DNA of 64,000 bases from an uncultured Clostridiaceae bacterium. Lineage in GTDB: Bacteria > Bacillota > Clostridia > Clostridiales > Clostridiaceae. The stretch lies in NCBI GenBank assembly GCA_946405135.1, contig CAMJGD010000002.1, positions 291,969 to 355,968 on the forward strand, given 5' to 3'. A program made the position numbers and the translations under genes. The notes under the pieces are model-generated. The model was not told the origin of the DNA. It made no database searches and worked only from the letters and a program-made list of their open reading frames with translations. This document shows positions 27,182 to 38,451 of this stretch, piece after piece (within the stretch, counting starts at the first letter, position 1; each line of letters opens with the position of its first letter).

Positions 27182-28317
27182 ATCTTTACTCTCCTTAAAA
27201 ACCTAAGGGATTCATCTAAAGCCCTTAAAGTATAATCTATATCTTCTCTAGTGGTATTTTCGTCAAAACTAAATCTAATACTTCCTTCTATATATTCTTC
27301 ATCCACTCCTATAGCTTGTAAAATTCTACTATACTTTTTACTCTTAGAAGAACAAGCAGAACCTGTAGATACATATACACCTTTATTTTCTAAAGCATGA
27401 AGAAGCACCTCTCCCCGCACTCCCTTAAAACTTACATTGAGTATATATGGACTAAATCCCTCTTCCAGTGGACTATTTACTATATATTGCTCTAAAGATT
27501 TAAGCTTTTCTATAAAATAATTTTTTGTTTCTTGTACCTTTTTAAAATTTTTATCCATATTTTTATTCATGATTTCCGCAGCTACAGCAAGACCTGAAGC
27601 TGCAGATACATTTTCAGTACCTGCTCTATATCCTTTTTCTTGACCTCCACCTTGTATTAAAGCTTTAGGCACTAATCCCTTTCTTATATAGCAAAATCCA
27701 ATGCCTCTTGGACCATGAATTTTGTGTCCACTTACAGAAAGTATATCTATATTGAACTTTTTAGTGTCTATTTTTAGTTTACCATAGCTTTGAACAGCAT
27801 CCACATGAAACTTAGCTCTAGGTGCCTTATCCTTTATAATTTTCCCTATAGTTTCTATATTCTGTACTGCTCCCATTTCATTGTTAACATGCATTATACT
27901 TACTAAAGTTGTATCCTTACTTAGGCAACTTTCAAGCTCTTTTAAATCTATTTTCCCTTTATTATTCACATTTAAATAAGTAACTCTTACTCCTTCTTTT
28001 TCTAGCTCTCTGCAGGTATTTATAATACTTGAATGTTCTATGACAGAAGTTACTATATGTGAATCTTTCTTTAAAAAAGCTTTAAGAGCAAAATTATTAC
28101 TTTCACTGCCTCCTGATGTAAATATTATCTCATCTTTTGAGCAGTTTATGGTCCTAGAAATTATCTCTCTACACTCATTAAGCTTCTGTTCAGCTCTAAT
28201 CCCTAATATATGGACAGCAGATGGATTGCCATAAATATTTTTCATATTATAAGCTACAGACTCCACCACTTCATCATAGGGTTTTGTAGTAGCGCTGTTA
28301 TCCAAATAAACTTCCAC
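27178..28317 (-). CDS. iscS: cysteine desulfurase, IscS/NifS type
   Basis: The 379-residue PLP enzyme takes sulfur from cysteine as a persulfide. The PLP lysine is in SVSGHKIHGPRGIG, the pocket His in MHVNNEMGA precedes it, and the mobile active-site cysteine is in STGSACSSKSKK (about 326). The start is GTG at 28317, with GAGGTG upstream. Coupling to thiI by a four-base overlap argues that it is the dedicated sulfur donor for tRNA 4-thiouridine; a general housekeeping role is also possible. A second desulfurase-like gene lies at 62390. Confidence 0.93.
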   Translation of the reverse strand: MEVYLDNSATTKPYDEVVESVAYNMKNIYGNPSAVHILGIRAEQKLNECREIISRTINCSKDEIIFTSGGSESNNFALKAFLKKDSHIVTSVIEHSSIINTCRELEKEGVRVTYLNVNNKGKIDLKELESCLSKDTTLVSIMHVNNEMGAVQNIETIGKIIKDKAPRAKFHVDAVQSYGKLKIDTKKFNIDILSVSGHKIHGPRGIGFCYIRKGLVPKALIQGGGQEKGYRAGTENVSAASGLAVAAEIMNKNMDKNFKKVQETKNYFIEKLKSLEQYIVNSPLEEGFSPYILNVSFKGVRGEVLLHALENKGVYVSTGSACSSKSKKYSRILQAIGVDEEYIEGSIRFSFDENTTREDIDYTLRALDESLRFLRRVKI

Positions 28318-28406
28318 CTTTTATCACCTCTTAATATTACTATATTACAAGTCTTATCTATCTAATTATACCTATTTTACACTATAAATCTATATATTTT
28401 TTAAAA

Positions 28407-29051
28407 TTAAACCTTTAGCTCTACTACCTGAAGCCCGGATTCTTTTGCTGCAATTCTTAAAAATTCATTTATGCTTTCTATATTTTCACTTATCTTTTTC
28501 TCATCCATTTCTCCTCTGCCCAGTCTATCACATAATGTTAAAAGACCTATCTCTTTTAAAGATACCTCTTCTGCCATTTTTTTTATATTAGCAAAAGGCA
28601 GTTTATTTATTACAAATAGTGCCTGCATATGCCATCTTACCATGCTTGATACTTTAAATATAAAATCTTCATCTTCATGAAAATATGTTAAAAACTCTTT
28701 TGTCATTTTAGCTCCTACCCTGTCATGGTCATAAGAAGTTATTCTCCCTTTTCTTTCTTTGGTAGTAGGCCCTTTACCAAGGTCATGAAGAAGCACAGAC
28801 CACATGAATACTCTTTTATCTTCACTCATATATCTATACTTTGCACCATTATCTAGTACAAGCATCACATGATTCCATACATCTCCTTCAGGGTGATGTT
28901 TTTTATCTTGTGGTGTATATGCAAGAGATTTAAGCATGTTAAGAGGATATTCATCTAATTTGCCCTCTTTAAATATATGATTCATATATAAAGAAGGTTT
29001 ATCATCTTCCATTATATGCTTTTCTATATCATTATAAATTTCTTTTATCAT
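28407..29051 (-). CDS. HD-domain phosphohydrolase, related to the tRNA nucleotidyltransferase HD module
   Basis: The 214-residue soluble protein has the HD metal motif: H in VWNHVMLVLDN, HD in WSVLLHDLGKGPTT and the later H and D in YDHDRVGAKM. The layout resembles the HD half of bacterial CCA-adding enzymes but stands alone here. It should hydrolyse a phosphoester, substrate unknown. The start is the ATG at 29051, eight bases behind AAAGGAG; an in-frame ATG at 29072 lacks a site. It lies upstream of iscS-thiI with 89 bases between. Confidence 0.8.
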   Translation of the reverse strand: MIKEIYNDIEKHIMEDDKPSLYMNHIFKEGKLDEYPLNMLKSLAYTPQDKKHHPEGDVWNHVMLVLDNGAKYRYMSEDKRVFMWSVLLHDLGKGPTTKERKGRITSYDHDRVGAKMTKEFLTYFHEDEDFIFKVSSMVRWHMQALFVINKLPFANIKKMAEEVSLKEIGLLTLCDRLGRGEMDEKKISENIESINEFLRIAAKESGLQVVELKV

Positions 29052-29260
29052 ATAAAAAACTCCTTTCATCATAGATTAAATTAAAAATATTACCCTAGTC
29101 ATGCTTATTATTACCTATAATGTTACTAAAATAACTATTCATAAAGCTAAAAAACATTGTATAATTTATATAAAGAAAACCCAAAAACATTTAATTAAAT
29201 TTGATTATATTATTTATTCTATAATAAATTTTTATTATTTATATTAATGGAGGATTAGTT

Positions 29261-29530
29261 ATGAGTAATGTAAAAAGATTGTATAAGATAAAAGAAGAAT
29301 CTATGGTGTGCGGAGTATGTGCAGGTATATCAGAATATTTACAAGTGGATGTTTCAATAATTAGACTTGTATGGCTTGGACTATCATTTTTATGGGGCTC
29401 TGGAATTATAATCTATATAATTGCTGCCATAATATTGCCAGACAAAAAAGATATTATAAAAAAAGATCCTTTTTATAATAAGCCCTATGAAGATGTAGAA
29501 TATCACGAAAACAACAGCGATCATAATTAA
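29261..29530 (+). CDS. PspC domain membrane protein
   Basis: The 89-residue protein carries a PspC domain: KRLYKIKEESMVCGVCAGIS, then the family's hydrophobic helix (about 34-60) with WLGLSFLWGSGIIIYIIAAIILP. An acidic C-terminal tail follows. In other bacteria PspC proteins sense envelope stress; a similar role is inferred. GGAGG precedes the ATG. It is a single gene with a strong terminator. Confidence 0.85.
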   Translation: MSNVKRLYKIKEESMVCGVCAGISEYLQVDVSIIRLVWLGLSFLWGSGIIIYIIAAIILPDKKDIIKKDPFYNKPYEDVEYHENNSDHN

Positions 29531-29532
29531 TC

Positions 29533-29568
29533 AAAAAATGTAATGGAGTAATCTCCATTACATTTTTT
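29533..29568 (+). terminator. bidirectional terminator
   Basis: AAAAAATGTAATGGAG pairs perfectly with CTCCATTACATTTTTT (29533-29548 and 29553-29568). It separates the PspC gene from the convergent ECF gene. Confidence 0.85.
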
Positions 29569-29587
29569 ATTATATAACGTAATAATA

Positions 29588-30163
29588 TTATTTTTTCTTT
29601 GTTTTCTTGATAGCAAGTACAACTGAAATGGTTATTATTACTGCTGCAATAGCTTCCAATATTCCATTAGTATAAGCTATTCCAAATATAACCTTTGCAG
29701 CTTTATTCACTGTTATATTTTTAACTTGTGCATATCTATCTACATATAGTAGATAGATCATAGTAAGTACACCTACAGTATTAGTTAATGAACCTATCGC
29801 TGCACCTATAGCTACTCTTACAGTTTCATTTTTTACCTTTACCAATTTGTAAGTGTAATAAGTAGTAACTCCTATCAATACTCTTGGCAATACAGAAACA
29901 AGTGGATTAATAAATGCAAAAGATAAAAGGTTTGGGCTTATTATATTCTGTAATATACTAAATAGTCCAAACATAAGTCCTATAAGCATTCCTACCTTAG
30001 GTCCTTCAAGAATAGCACCAATTATTACAGGTATATGCATTATAGTTATCTTTGCTATAGGTAGTGGAATAAACCCATATCCGGTAGCTCCTAGTATTAT
30101 GCAGATAGCAGATAACATGCCTACTACAGTGAGTTGTCTCACTCTTACGTTAGTGTTTTCCAT
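29588..30163 (-). CDS. ECF transporter S component, substrate unknown
   Basis: The 191-residue protein has about six membrane helices and the layout of vitamin-type energy-coupling-factor S components: LTVVGMLSAICIILGATGYG at the N-terminus, HIPVIIGAILEGPKVGMLIG and PLVSVLPRVLIGV. It needs the shared ECF ATPases and T protein, not in this window. The sequence resembles pantothenate- or niacin-type S components but I cannot assign the vitamin. GAGGAGG precedes the ATG. Its leader folds two small hairpins. Confidence 0.75.
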   Translation of the reverse strand: MENTNVRVRQLTVVGMLSAICIILGATGYGFIPLPIAKITIMHIPVIIGAILEGPKVGMLIGLMFGLFSILQNIISPNLLSFAFINPLVSVLPRVLIGVTTYYTYKLVKVKNETVRVAIGAAIGSLTNTVGVLTMIYLLYVDRYAQVKNITVNKAAKVIFGIAYTNGILEAIAAVIITISVVLAIKKTKKK

Positions 30164-30290
30164 AAAAAATCCTCCTCACTCTTATTCCCTTTGGGATATA
30201 AGTTGATAATATAATTTAAAATATTTTTAGTTCGGTTTCAAAAATGAATACCGACAGAAAATATTGTATCACCTTTTATGGAAAAAGTTA
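30164..30290 (-). other. leader of the ECF gene with two small hairpins
   Basis: On the minus strand, a CGGT...ACCG hairpin (within about 30227-30253) and TATCCC-AAA-GGGA near 30182-30200 precede the Shine-Dalgarno. No known riboswitch consensus was matched. Confidence 0.35.
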
Positions 30291-30331
30291 ATATAGTTTG
30301 TTAAAAAAATATTAATTTTTTTATTCCATTT

Positions 30332-32386
30332 TCAAGAATAATCTTGCACTATTTGTTTAAATAATTTGCTATCCGTTATAGGAGCCTGACACGCAAATTT
30401 TTTACATATATATGCAGTAGTTTTACCATTAACAGATTTATAATCGGCAATAAATGGAGCTATTTTTTCTATATTCTTATTTTCTTTAGAATATAGCATT
30501 GAAAGTGTGAACGGTCTAAATTCATTATTGATTATATAAATCATCTCTTGAAGTTCATTATTTTTAGTATCTGCAACTATAACAATTTCTCTGCTTTCTG
30601 ATTTCATAAATAAAAGTGTCATAAGAGAAAATGAATGGACTTCCGGATAGCTATTAATACTACTTCCAAATGCTTTAAGCAACTGCTGAGCTTTATCCTC
30701 TAACTCATACATACCAGTCAGCCGTGCTAATCGTAAGAAATTCAACGCTGACACGGAATTACCAGATGGAGTTGCTCCGTCATAAATTTCTTTTGGTCTT
30801 GTTATTAGCTGCTCACTATCATAACCATATACAAACAATCCTGCATTTTCACTATCCCAGAAATATTTTATAAGGTCTTTATTTAAATTTATGGCTTTTT
30901 CTAGGTATTCTGGCTTAAATGTAGTCTCATATAATTCAATCAACCCCCAAATCAAAAAAGCATAGTCATCTACATAAGCTGGAAATGCAGCTTCTCCGTC
31001 CCTATACCTGGCAAGTAATCTGCCATCCTTACGAAAAAGCCTGTTATATATAAAGTTTACTGCTTTTTCTGCAGCATCTATATATTCATTATCACCCAAA
31101 ATTCTTCCGCCTATTGCCATAGCTGCAATCATCAAACCATTCCAGCTTGTTAAAATTTTATTATCTTTAAATGGATGAATCCTTTTATTCCTAATATTGA
31201 ATAGCTTTTCTCTGCTTCTATCAAAAAAATCCGTATCCATATCTATTATAGTAGAAGTTGATTTTATTAAGTTTGGAATGTTTTTACCCTCAAAGTTTCC
31301 TTCTGATGTTATATTAAAATACTCACAAAATTTATTTCCATCCTCTTCACCTAGAGCATTCTTTATTTCATCTAATGTCCATACATAGAACTTACCTTCT
31401 ACGCCTTCCGAATCTGCATCTTCAGCAGAATAAAAGCCTCCTTCTTGAGAAGTCATATCCCTTAATACATATTGAAATATTTCTCTTGCAGCTTTTGCGT
31501 ATTTTTTATTTTTAGTAGCTTGGTAAGTCTCAAGATATGCAATAGATAAAAGTGCATTGTCATATAGCATTTTTTCAAAATGAGGAACCATCCATTTTCT
31601 ATCTGTAGAATACCTGGAGAAACCATATCCAATATGATCATATATTCCTCCCCTATACATAGAATCTAATGTTTTTTCAACCATGTTAAGAGCAGATTTT
31701 TCCTTTGTTTTGTACCAATATCTTAATAGAAAATATAAATTGTGGGGAGTTGGAAATTTAGGAGCATTCCCAAAGCCCCCATAAACGCTATCAAAATTAG
31801 ATTTAAGCTGTAAAAAAGCTTTTTCGATTAAATTCGTTTTAAATTCTTCATTTAGTTTATTTTCTGATTGATTAATGGCACTTAGAATCTGATTACTTGA
31901 ATGTAAGAGCTCTTCTCGATTATTAGCCCATACTTTTCTAACATTTTCGAGAATTGATAATAAACCTGGCATACTCATCCTATTATATTTTGGAAAATAA
32001 GTACCAGCGTAAAAAGGGATTTTGTCTGGAGTCATAAGTACAGTTAATGGCCATCCTCCACTACCCGTCAGTGCTTGACAAACGCTCATATATATGTGAT
32101 CAATATCCGGTCTTTCCTCTCTATCTACTTTTATGCATACATAATATTTATTTAAAACCTCTGCTACTTCTTCATCTTCAAAGGATTCTCTTTCCATTAC
32201 ATGGCACCAATGGCAAGTACTATAGCCTATGCTTAAAAATATAGGTTTATCGTCTTCTTTTGCTCTTTCAAAAGCTTCTTCACTCCATGGATACCAGTTA
32301 ACTGGATTATATGCATGCTGTAGTAAGTATGGTGATTTTTCATTTACGAGTCTATTAGCCTTTTCATGCATATTTTCTTTTGCCAT
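30332..32386 (-). CDS. YyaL-like thioredoxin/six-hairpin glycosidase-fold protein (DUF255)
   Basis: The 684-residue protein has the DUF255 thioredoxin-like N-terminal domain with [31 protein letters not shown] (CxxC active-site-like) and [15 protein letters not shown]. An alpha/alpha barrel follows ([24 protein letters not shown]). This is the YyaL/spermatogenesis-associated protein 20 family; its activity is not established. The start is the ATG at 32386, behind AAGGAAG; an in-frame ATG at 32404 overlaps poorer sites. It is a single gene. Confidence 0.85.
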   Translation of the reverse strand: MAKENMHEKANRLVNEKSPYLLQHAYNPVNWYPWSEEAFERAKEDDKPIFLSIGYSTCHWCHVMERESFEDEEVAEVLNKYYVCIKVDREERPDIDHIYMSVCQALTGSGGWPLTVLMTPDKIPFYAGTYFPKYNRMSMPGLLSILENVRKVWANNREELLHSSNQILSAINQSENKLNEEFKTNLIEKAFLQLKSNFDSVYGGFGNAPKFPTPHNLYFLLRYWYKTKEKSALNMVEKTLDSMYRGGIYDHIGYGFSRYSTDRKWMVPHFEKMLYDNALLSIAYLETYQATKNKKYAKAAREIFQYVLRDMTSQEGGFYSAEDADSEGVEGKFYVWTLDEIKNALGEEDGNKFCEYFNITSEGNFEGKNIPNLIKSTSTIIDMDTDFFDRSREKLFNIRNKRIHPFKDNKILTSWNGLMIAAMAIGGRILGDNEYIDAAEKAVNFIYNRLFRKDGRLLARYRDGEAAFPAYVDDYAFLIWGLIELYETTFKPEYLEKAINLNKDLIKYFWDSENAGLFVYGYDSEQLITRPKEIYDGATPSGNSVSALNFLRLARLTGMYELEDKAQQLLKAFGSSINSYPEVHSFSLMTLLFMKSESREIVIVADTKNNELQEMIYIINNEFRPFTLSMLYSKENKNIEKIAPFIADYKSVNGKTTAYICKKFACQAPITDSKLFKQIVQDYS

Positions 32387-32431
32387 ACTATCAACTTCCT
32401 TCATTTTTTTATTCTTATTACTATACCCAAA

Positions 32432-32460
32432 AAAGCTATGAGATATAATCCCATAGCTTT
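32432..32460 (-). terminator. terminator between the DUF7010 gene and yyaL-like gene
   Basis: AAAGCTATG (32432-32440) pairs with CATAGCTTT (32452-32460), and Ts follow on the minus strand. A second 8-bp hairpin (32468-32494) precedes it. Confidence 0.7.
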
Positions 32461-32530
32461 TATTTTTAAGGGAACTCTTTTTATGGGTTCCCTTGCTTCA
32501 TAATTTATAGAAAGTATGTCATAAACTCGA

Positions 32531-33082
32531 TTAAAGGTTACACTTAGAATCTGACATAAGCTTGTTATTCTCAACTGTTAAGCTAATACTGAACAAAATT
32601 TCTATTACCACCATCATGATTGCAAGCACGTAAGGTTCGAAATTTAAGCCAACTATAAGTGATAAGATTGGAACTGCAATAGAGAGCCCCATGTACGACT
32701 TAGATTTATATAGCCAACCATATGGCAACAAGTGTGCTCCAAAAATCATTGCTATTACCATTAGCATTTTTTCAGGTATAGTTGGATATATCCACATAGC
32801 AATCAGTAAGTATAACATTTGATTTACGGAAAAAAGAACTCCCAAATTAGTTAACGGATTTTCTTTATTTTGAAAATCAACCTTTATTATTTTAGATATA
32901 AAAAATGCTAAAGGTACTAATGGTGCCGTACAGCAAAATGTAAATAAGTTCTTAGTCAAAATAGGTAATGATGTTAAATGAATAATTAGTACAATACACC
33001 AAATAATAATTGATGCTAATATGAAATGCAACCCTTTTTTTTGATTAATCGCACAATCCAATCGTAATTCTTCTAAATTCAT
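32531..33082 (-). CDS. DUF7010-like integral membrane protein
   Basis: The 183-residue protein has about six hydrophobic helices and the pattern NLEELRLDCAINQKKGLHFILA, CCTAPLVPLAFFISKI, NQMLYLLIAMW and AMIFGAHLLPYGWLYKSKSY. This matches DUF7010 as I recall it; there is no known function. The start ATG at 33082 lies six bases after GGGGGA. It is a single gene. Confidence 0.6.
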   Translation of the reverse strand: MNLEELRLDCAINQKKGLHFILASIIIWCIVLIIHLTSLPILTKNLFTFCCTAPLVPLAFFISKIIKVDFQNKENPLTNLGVLFSVNQMLYLLIAMWIYPTIPEKMLMVIAMIFGAHLLPYGWLYKSKSYMGLSIAVPILSLIVGLNFEPYVLAIMMVVIEILFSISLTVENNKLMSDSKCNL

Positions 33083-33308
33083 AATCAATCCCCCATATAA
33101 GTAAAGTAATTAAGTAAACTAATCTTTATTACATATAATTTTACAAATACGTACTAAACTATAGTTTTCACATTATGATTATATCATAAATTCCAGATGC
33201 TGTTATGGATCATCTCCCCATATTTTAAAAAATATATAACGAATTCTTAAGAATTCATAGTTTTTATTATAAATTCATTAAAAGTCATATAATGAAATAA
33301 ACCCATAA

Positions 33309-33344
33309 AAAAGGCTGCCGAAATTACTTTTTTCAGCAGCTTTT
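33309..33344 (-). terminator. terminator of the coat protein unit
   Basis: On the minus strand, AAAGCTGC pairs with GCAGCCTTT (33336-33344 with 33309-33318, one G-U) followed by TTTT. Confidence 0.75.
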
Positions 33345-33370
33345 TCTAATAAAGACTTTAATATTTTAAA

Positions 33371-33616
33371 CTAGGCATTGAATTGAGATTTAACTTCTTG
33401 AATATCTTGCTGATCTGCTGGAGCCGCAGGTTTGTAAAAACCTTTCTGCTCTGCAATCTTATAAAAATTGTATTGATTAGCTTCACAATTATTTCTTATC
33501 TGTTGTATTGACTGTCTTAATTGTTCATTATTTGCTTGGCTTATTACATTAGCATATCCTGTTAAACTGCTATTTATCATGGAAAGAACATCATTCATCA
33601 TATCTTTATCCTGCAT
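33371..33616 (-). CDS. spore coat protein, CotF C-terminal-like
   Basis: The 81-residue helical protein (LSMINSSLTGYANVISQANN, RQSIQQIRNNCEANQYN) ends in FYKIAEQKGFYKPAAPAD, the pattern of the CotF/coat F domain C-terminus. It is therefore a likely outer spore coat component. GGAGG lies about nine bases from the ATG. It directly follows the second coat-like gene, so the two are probably co-transcribed late in sporulation. Confidence 0.78.
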   Translation of the reverse strand: MQDKDMMNDVLSMINSSLTGYANVISQANNEQLRQSIQQIRNNCEANQYNFYKIAEQKGFYKPAAPADQQDIQEVKSQFNA

Positions 33617-33631
33617 ATCATATATCCTCCT

Positions 33632-33814
33632 TTATCCTAAAAAAGACATTAACTGATTTTTTGTATTTTGAGCATCTTGTGCAGATTTCTGAAACATCTG
33701 TTTAATTTGAGGATCTGTAGCTTTTTGAGCATATTCATTTAGTTTCTGATAAGCAGTTTCATGAGATCCTATTAAGTGTCTTAAATTTTGAAGTTCTAAT
33801 TGATTTAAATTCAT
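33632..33814 (-). CDS. small coat F-like helical protein
   Basis: The 60-residue protein begins MNLNQLELQNLRHLIGSHET, then AYQKLNEYAQKATDPQIKQ, and ends in KNQLMSFLG. The paired-helix, ferritin-like pattern is that of the N-terminal part of coat F proteins. The start is the ATG at 33814 with GGAG 11 bases upstream; a GTG at 33826 abuts the site. Together with 33371 it looks like a CotF protein split in two. Confidence 0.7.
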   Translation of the reverse strand: MNLNQLELQNLRHLIGSHETAYQKLNEYAQKATDPQIKQMFQKSAQDAQNTKNQLMSFLG

Positions 33815-33949
33815 CTTATCAAACACTCCTTCTTTACATATTTACAGTAATAGTATTTAGTTCTTTAAATTAAATTATTCATATATTCATTTTTTAAAAA
33901 ATACCAACATAAAAATTAAAGAGTGTTTTAAGCGTTAATAAAATCATAT

Positions 33950-34549
33950 TTAATAGTAAATATAAGCTTTTATAACATGACAACTTAAATCCATATTAAT
34001 CAATTTTATATCTGTATCTCTACTGATTTGATCTATAATTATAAAATCTCCTTCTTTCAGACTATAACTACCTTCTTCAATATAAAAATCGCAATCTCCC
34101 TGAACACAGTAAAACCCTAAAGTATAGTTTTTATAGTTTTCCTGCTTAGGATTTAGTTCTATAATTTTATCATTACACAAATTAATATGCTCTATTTCTC
34201 CATATACTCCTTTAGACAACATAAGATTAAAATCCCTAACTTTACCATAGCTTCTGGTATTCCATTCTCCATTAAAACTATCTTGTTCAAAAGGCAGAAG
34301 TTCTAGTTCATGATGGCCTTCATGAACTAGTTTAAGACTTCCTTGAATCACCATTATTTTTCTCCATATTCCTGGAAGAAATGTAAAATTTGTTTCCTCC
34401 TCTTCCACTCTAGCGGAACTTATTCTCCATTTAAAATTTCTTTTTTCATATAAAGCACTTTCGGGAAAAATTGCTATTTCAGTAGTAGTTCCTCCAGACC
34501 ATCTTTTAGTATGCTGCTTTTCTTTTCTTACTATTTTAATTTCACACAT
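33950..34549 (-). CDS. HutD/Ves-like cupin protein
   Basis: The 199-residue protein has the HutD start, KHTKRWSGGTTTEIAIFPE-like (HTKRWSGGTTTEIAIFP), then FKWRISSARVEEEETNFTFL and PGIWRKIMVIQGSLKLVHEG. It forms two cupin barrels. HutD is linked to histidine utilisation elsewhere, but no hut genes are seen here, so the role is unclear. GGGGGAT precedes the ATG. It is divergent from mnmA. Confidence 0.8.
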   Translation of the reverse strand: MCEIKIVRKEKQHTKRWSGGTTTEIAIFPESALYEKRNFKWRISSARVEEEETNFTFLPGIWRKIMVIQGSLKLVHEGHHELELLPFEQDSFNGEWNTRSYGKVRDFNLMLSKGVYGEIEHINLCNDKIIELNPKQENYKNYTLGFYCVQGDCDFYIEEGSYSLKEGDFIIIDQISRDTDIKLINMDLSCHVIKAYIYY

Positions 34550-34680
34550 TTATTTATCCCCCATCATAAGTTTTAATATTTAGGTTAAAACTATTTCTAA
34601 TACTATATTAACATTTTCATGCTTTATTTATTTTAAAAATAAATATATAATTTACATTAATAAAGTTATAAATATATAAG

Positions 34681-35842
<1,162 letters not shown>

Positions 35843-35867
35843 TTAAAACAATTGAAATCTACTAGAA

Positions 35868-35902
35868 AATAAGCAGCTTTTAACATTATAAAAGCTGCTT
35901 TG
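35868..35902 (+). terminator. bidirectional terminator between mnmA and P-type ATPase
   Basis: AAGCAGCTTTTA pairs perfectly with TAAAAGCTGCTT (35871-35882 and 35889-35900). Confidence 0.8.
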
Positions 35903-35931
35903 CTTAATTAATTTGCATACCCTGTATTTTT

Positions 35932-38451
35932 TTATTTTGTAAATAAATCTTCTTTATACTTAATTGTACTTTTATATAATTTTATTATATCCCACCATCC
36001 AGTGGATACAGCTCCTAAAACTATAGCACTTAAAGCCATACTTAAGTTTAAAGGTTCTGTTTTAAATACAGGCTGTAAAAATGGGATATAAACCACTGCT
36101 AAGGCCATAATTGCTGCAATACCATTAATAGTAAGTCTACTTCTGTTTTTAGAATGTTTAAATGCATCTAAAATATATTCACTATTAGATCTATTAACTA
36201 GCACTAAGGTTATATTAGAAAATATAAAAGTCATTAAAGCAAAACTTCTTGCCATATTTGTGCTGACGCTGGAATCTACCATAAAATGAAATGGTATAAA
36301 AGATGCTAAAACCATGGAAGCTCCTTGCAATAAGACTTTATATACCATATTTCTAGTCAAAATCGGCTCATCTGGAGACTTTGGAGGATAATCCATGATA
36401 TTAGGCTCCGCTTCCTCTAATTCAAATATTATGGAACAGGTTGGATCTATAATTAACTCTAGAAGTACCACATGAACTGGAAGCAATATCTGAGGGAGAT
36501 TAAATAATGGTGAAAATAATGCAAGAGCTATTATTGGAATATGGATAACCATTATATATACCATAGCCTTCCTTATATTATCAAAAATTCTTCTTCCATC
36601 TTTCACAGACTTTACTATAGTGGTGAAATTATCATCCATTAGTATCATCGAAGCTGCCTCTCTTGCAACTTCAGTTCCTCTCTTCCCCATAGCCACACCT
36701 ATGTTAGCACTTTTAAGAGCAGGGGCATCGTTTACTCCATCTCCAGTCATAGCAACTATTTCACCATTTTTCTTTAACGCTTTGACTATTCTCATCTTGT
36801 GTTCAGGTATAACTCTAGAAAACACATCACAATGTTTAACTGCTTGGCACAGCTCTTCATCTGTCATATTGTCAATCTCTTCTCCAGTTATGGCATATTG
36901 ATTAAATCTTAATCCTACAGCTTTTCCTATAGAAACTGCAGTTTTATTATAGTCTCCAGTTATCATGATTGTTCTTATACCAGCCTTATTACATATATCT
37001 ATGGCTTCTTTTACTCCTTCTTTAGGTGGATCTTGAAGTGCTATAAGTCCTCTAAAATTAAGCTTATAATCTTCAAGTTTTTCTTTTATTCCCTGCTCAT
37101 TTCCATCTGCAAAGCCTAGAACTCTTAAACCCTTTTCTGCCATATCATTTATTTTTTGAACTATATCCTTCTTCTTTTCTTCTTCCATGCTGCATAAACT
37201 TAATATACTCTCTGGAGATCCTTTAGCGGCTATATAAAACTTATCTTCTAATTTGTAAATATTAGCCATTCTTTTGGTTTTTGCATCAAAAGATATTTTG
37301 TGTTGAAGTTCCATATTAGTTAATTGTTTTTCTTGCATATTATATTTAGAATAATTAATTATAGCCTTTTCCATAGGATCATACGGATTTTCCTCACAAG
37401 CTAATATACTAAGCCTTTCAAAACTTATATCTTCATTTGTATGCTGATTTAATTCATAATTTAATACTTCTTTAACTTCCATATCATTTTTTGTAATAGT
37501 ACCTGTTTTATCAACACACAATACTGTAGTTGAACCTAAGGTTTCTACTGCAGCAATTTTTCTCATTAAAGCATTCTGTTTAGCCAGTCTGAGTGCACCT
37601 AAAGATAAAAATACAGTGAGTACCACTGGAAACTCTTCTGGAATTATAGCCATAGCTAAGGTTATTCCTGACAATATACTTTGAGTTAGATTTCCATTAT
37701 AAGAGTAAGATAGTATTATAACCAATAGGCACAAAATAAAACCTGCTATAGCAAGATTTTTAACTAACTTATGAACTTTTTTCTGCAAGGGAGTTATCTC
37801 CTCTTCTGCCTCTACTACAGCTTTGCTTATTTTACCATACTCTGTATTAAATCCTGTATTAACTACCCTGGCTATACCCTGCCCAAAAGTTATCACAGTA
37901 CCTGAATATATATGATCCTTCTTCCAGTAATCTTTTGATACATTTTCATTAAAACTTTTATTGATGCTTGATTTAAATACTGACTCTGCTTCACCAGTCA
38001 AAGAGGATTCATTTACAGAAAGATTTGAACAGTACAATACTTCACAATCTGCAGGTACTTTTTCACCTTCTGATATATAAATAATATCTCCAGGAACTAG
38101 TTCTGAAGAATTAATACATTTCCTCTTTCCATCTCTAATTACATTGGCTTTAGGAGATGTTAAATCTTTTAGCACATTAACAGTTTTTTCTGTCTTCCAC
38201 TCCTGCACAAATGTGATGGTAGCCACAAATATAACAAATATAAGCATTATAGCTGCTTCTTTTGGTTCTCCTAGAATAAAATATAACGCAGCTGCACCAA
38301 TGAGAAGTAAAAACATAGGTTCTTTAAATACGCCTAAAAACTTTATTAAGGGATTAGACTTCTTTTCTTTTACAAATTCGTTAAATCCGTATTTATCTTG
38401 AAATATTTTAACCTCTTCTTCTGTTAAACCCTTAAAATTATCATTTTCCAT
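35932..38451 (-). CDS. P-type cation-transporting ATPase, calcium-type (IIA-like)
   Basis: The 839-residue membrane ATPase has the actuator motif SLTGEAES (about residue 145), the membrane motif IIPEEFPVVLTVF (M4; PEEFP rather than PEGLP), and the phosphorylation site VLCVDKTGTITKND (Asp about 315). The hinge block is MTGDGVNDAPALKSANIGVAMG. The N-terminus carries LTEEEVKIFQDKYGFNE, typical of type II ATPases. It probably moves Ca2+ or another divalent cation; the ion cannot be settled by motif. AAGGAGATA precedes the ATG. The upstream gap has two near-identical palindromic boxes. Confidence 0.9.
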   Translation of the reverse strand: MENDNFKGLTEEEVKIFQDKYGFNEFVKEKKSNPLIKFLGVFKEPMFLLLIGAAALYFILGEPKEAAIMLIFVIFVATITFVQEWKTEKTVNVLKDLTSPKANVIRDGKRKCINSSELVPGDIIYISEGEKVPADCEVLYCSNLSVNESSLTGEAESVFKSSINKSFNENVSKDYWKKDHIYSGTVITFGQGIARVVNTGFNTEYGKISKAVVEAEEEITPLQKKVHKLVKNLAIAGFILCLLVIILSYSYNGNLTQSILSGITLAMAIIPEEFPVVLTVFLSLGALRLAKQNALMRKIAAVETLGSTTVLCVDKTGTITKNDMEVKEVLNYELNQHTNEDISFERLSILACEENPYDPMEKAIINYSKYNMQEKQLTNMELQHKISFDAKTKRMANIYKLEDKFYIAAKGSPESILSLCSMEEEKKKDIVQKINDMAEKGLRVLGFADGNEQGIKEKLEDYKLNFRGLIALQDPPKEGVKEAIDICNKAGIRTIMITGDYNKTAVSIGKAVGLRFNQYAITGEEIDNMTDEELCQAVKHCDVFSRVIPEHKMRIVKALKKNGEIVAMTGDGVNDAPALKSANIGVAMGKRGTEVAREAASMILMDDNFTTIVKSVKDGRRIFDNIRKAMVYIMVIHIPIIALALFSPLFNLPQILLPVHVVLLELIIDPTCSIIFELEEAEPNIMDYPPKSPDEPILTRNMVYKVLLQGASMVLASFIPFHFMVDSSVSTNMARSFALMTFIFSNITLVLVNRSNSEYILDAFKHSKNRSRLTINGIAAIMALAVVYIPFLQPVFKTEPLNLSMALSAIVLGAVSTGWWDIIKLYKSTIKYKEDLFTK

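Noticed and set aside
30164..30290. preQ1 or other known riboswitch in front of the ECF S component gene
   Set aside because: Hairpins exist but the loop and A-rich tail rules of preQ1-I are not met and no other known consensus was found.
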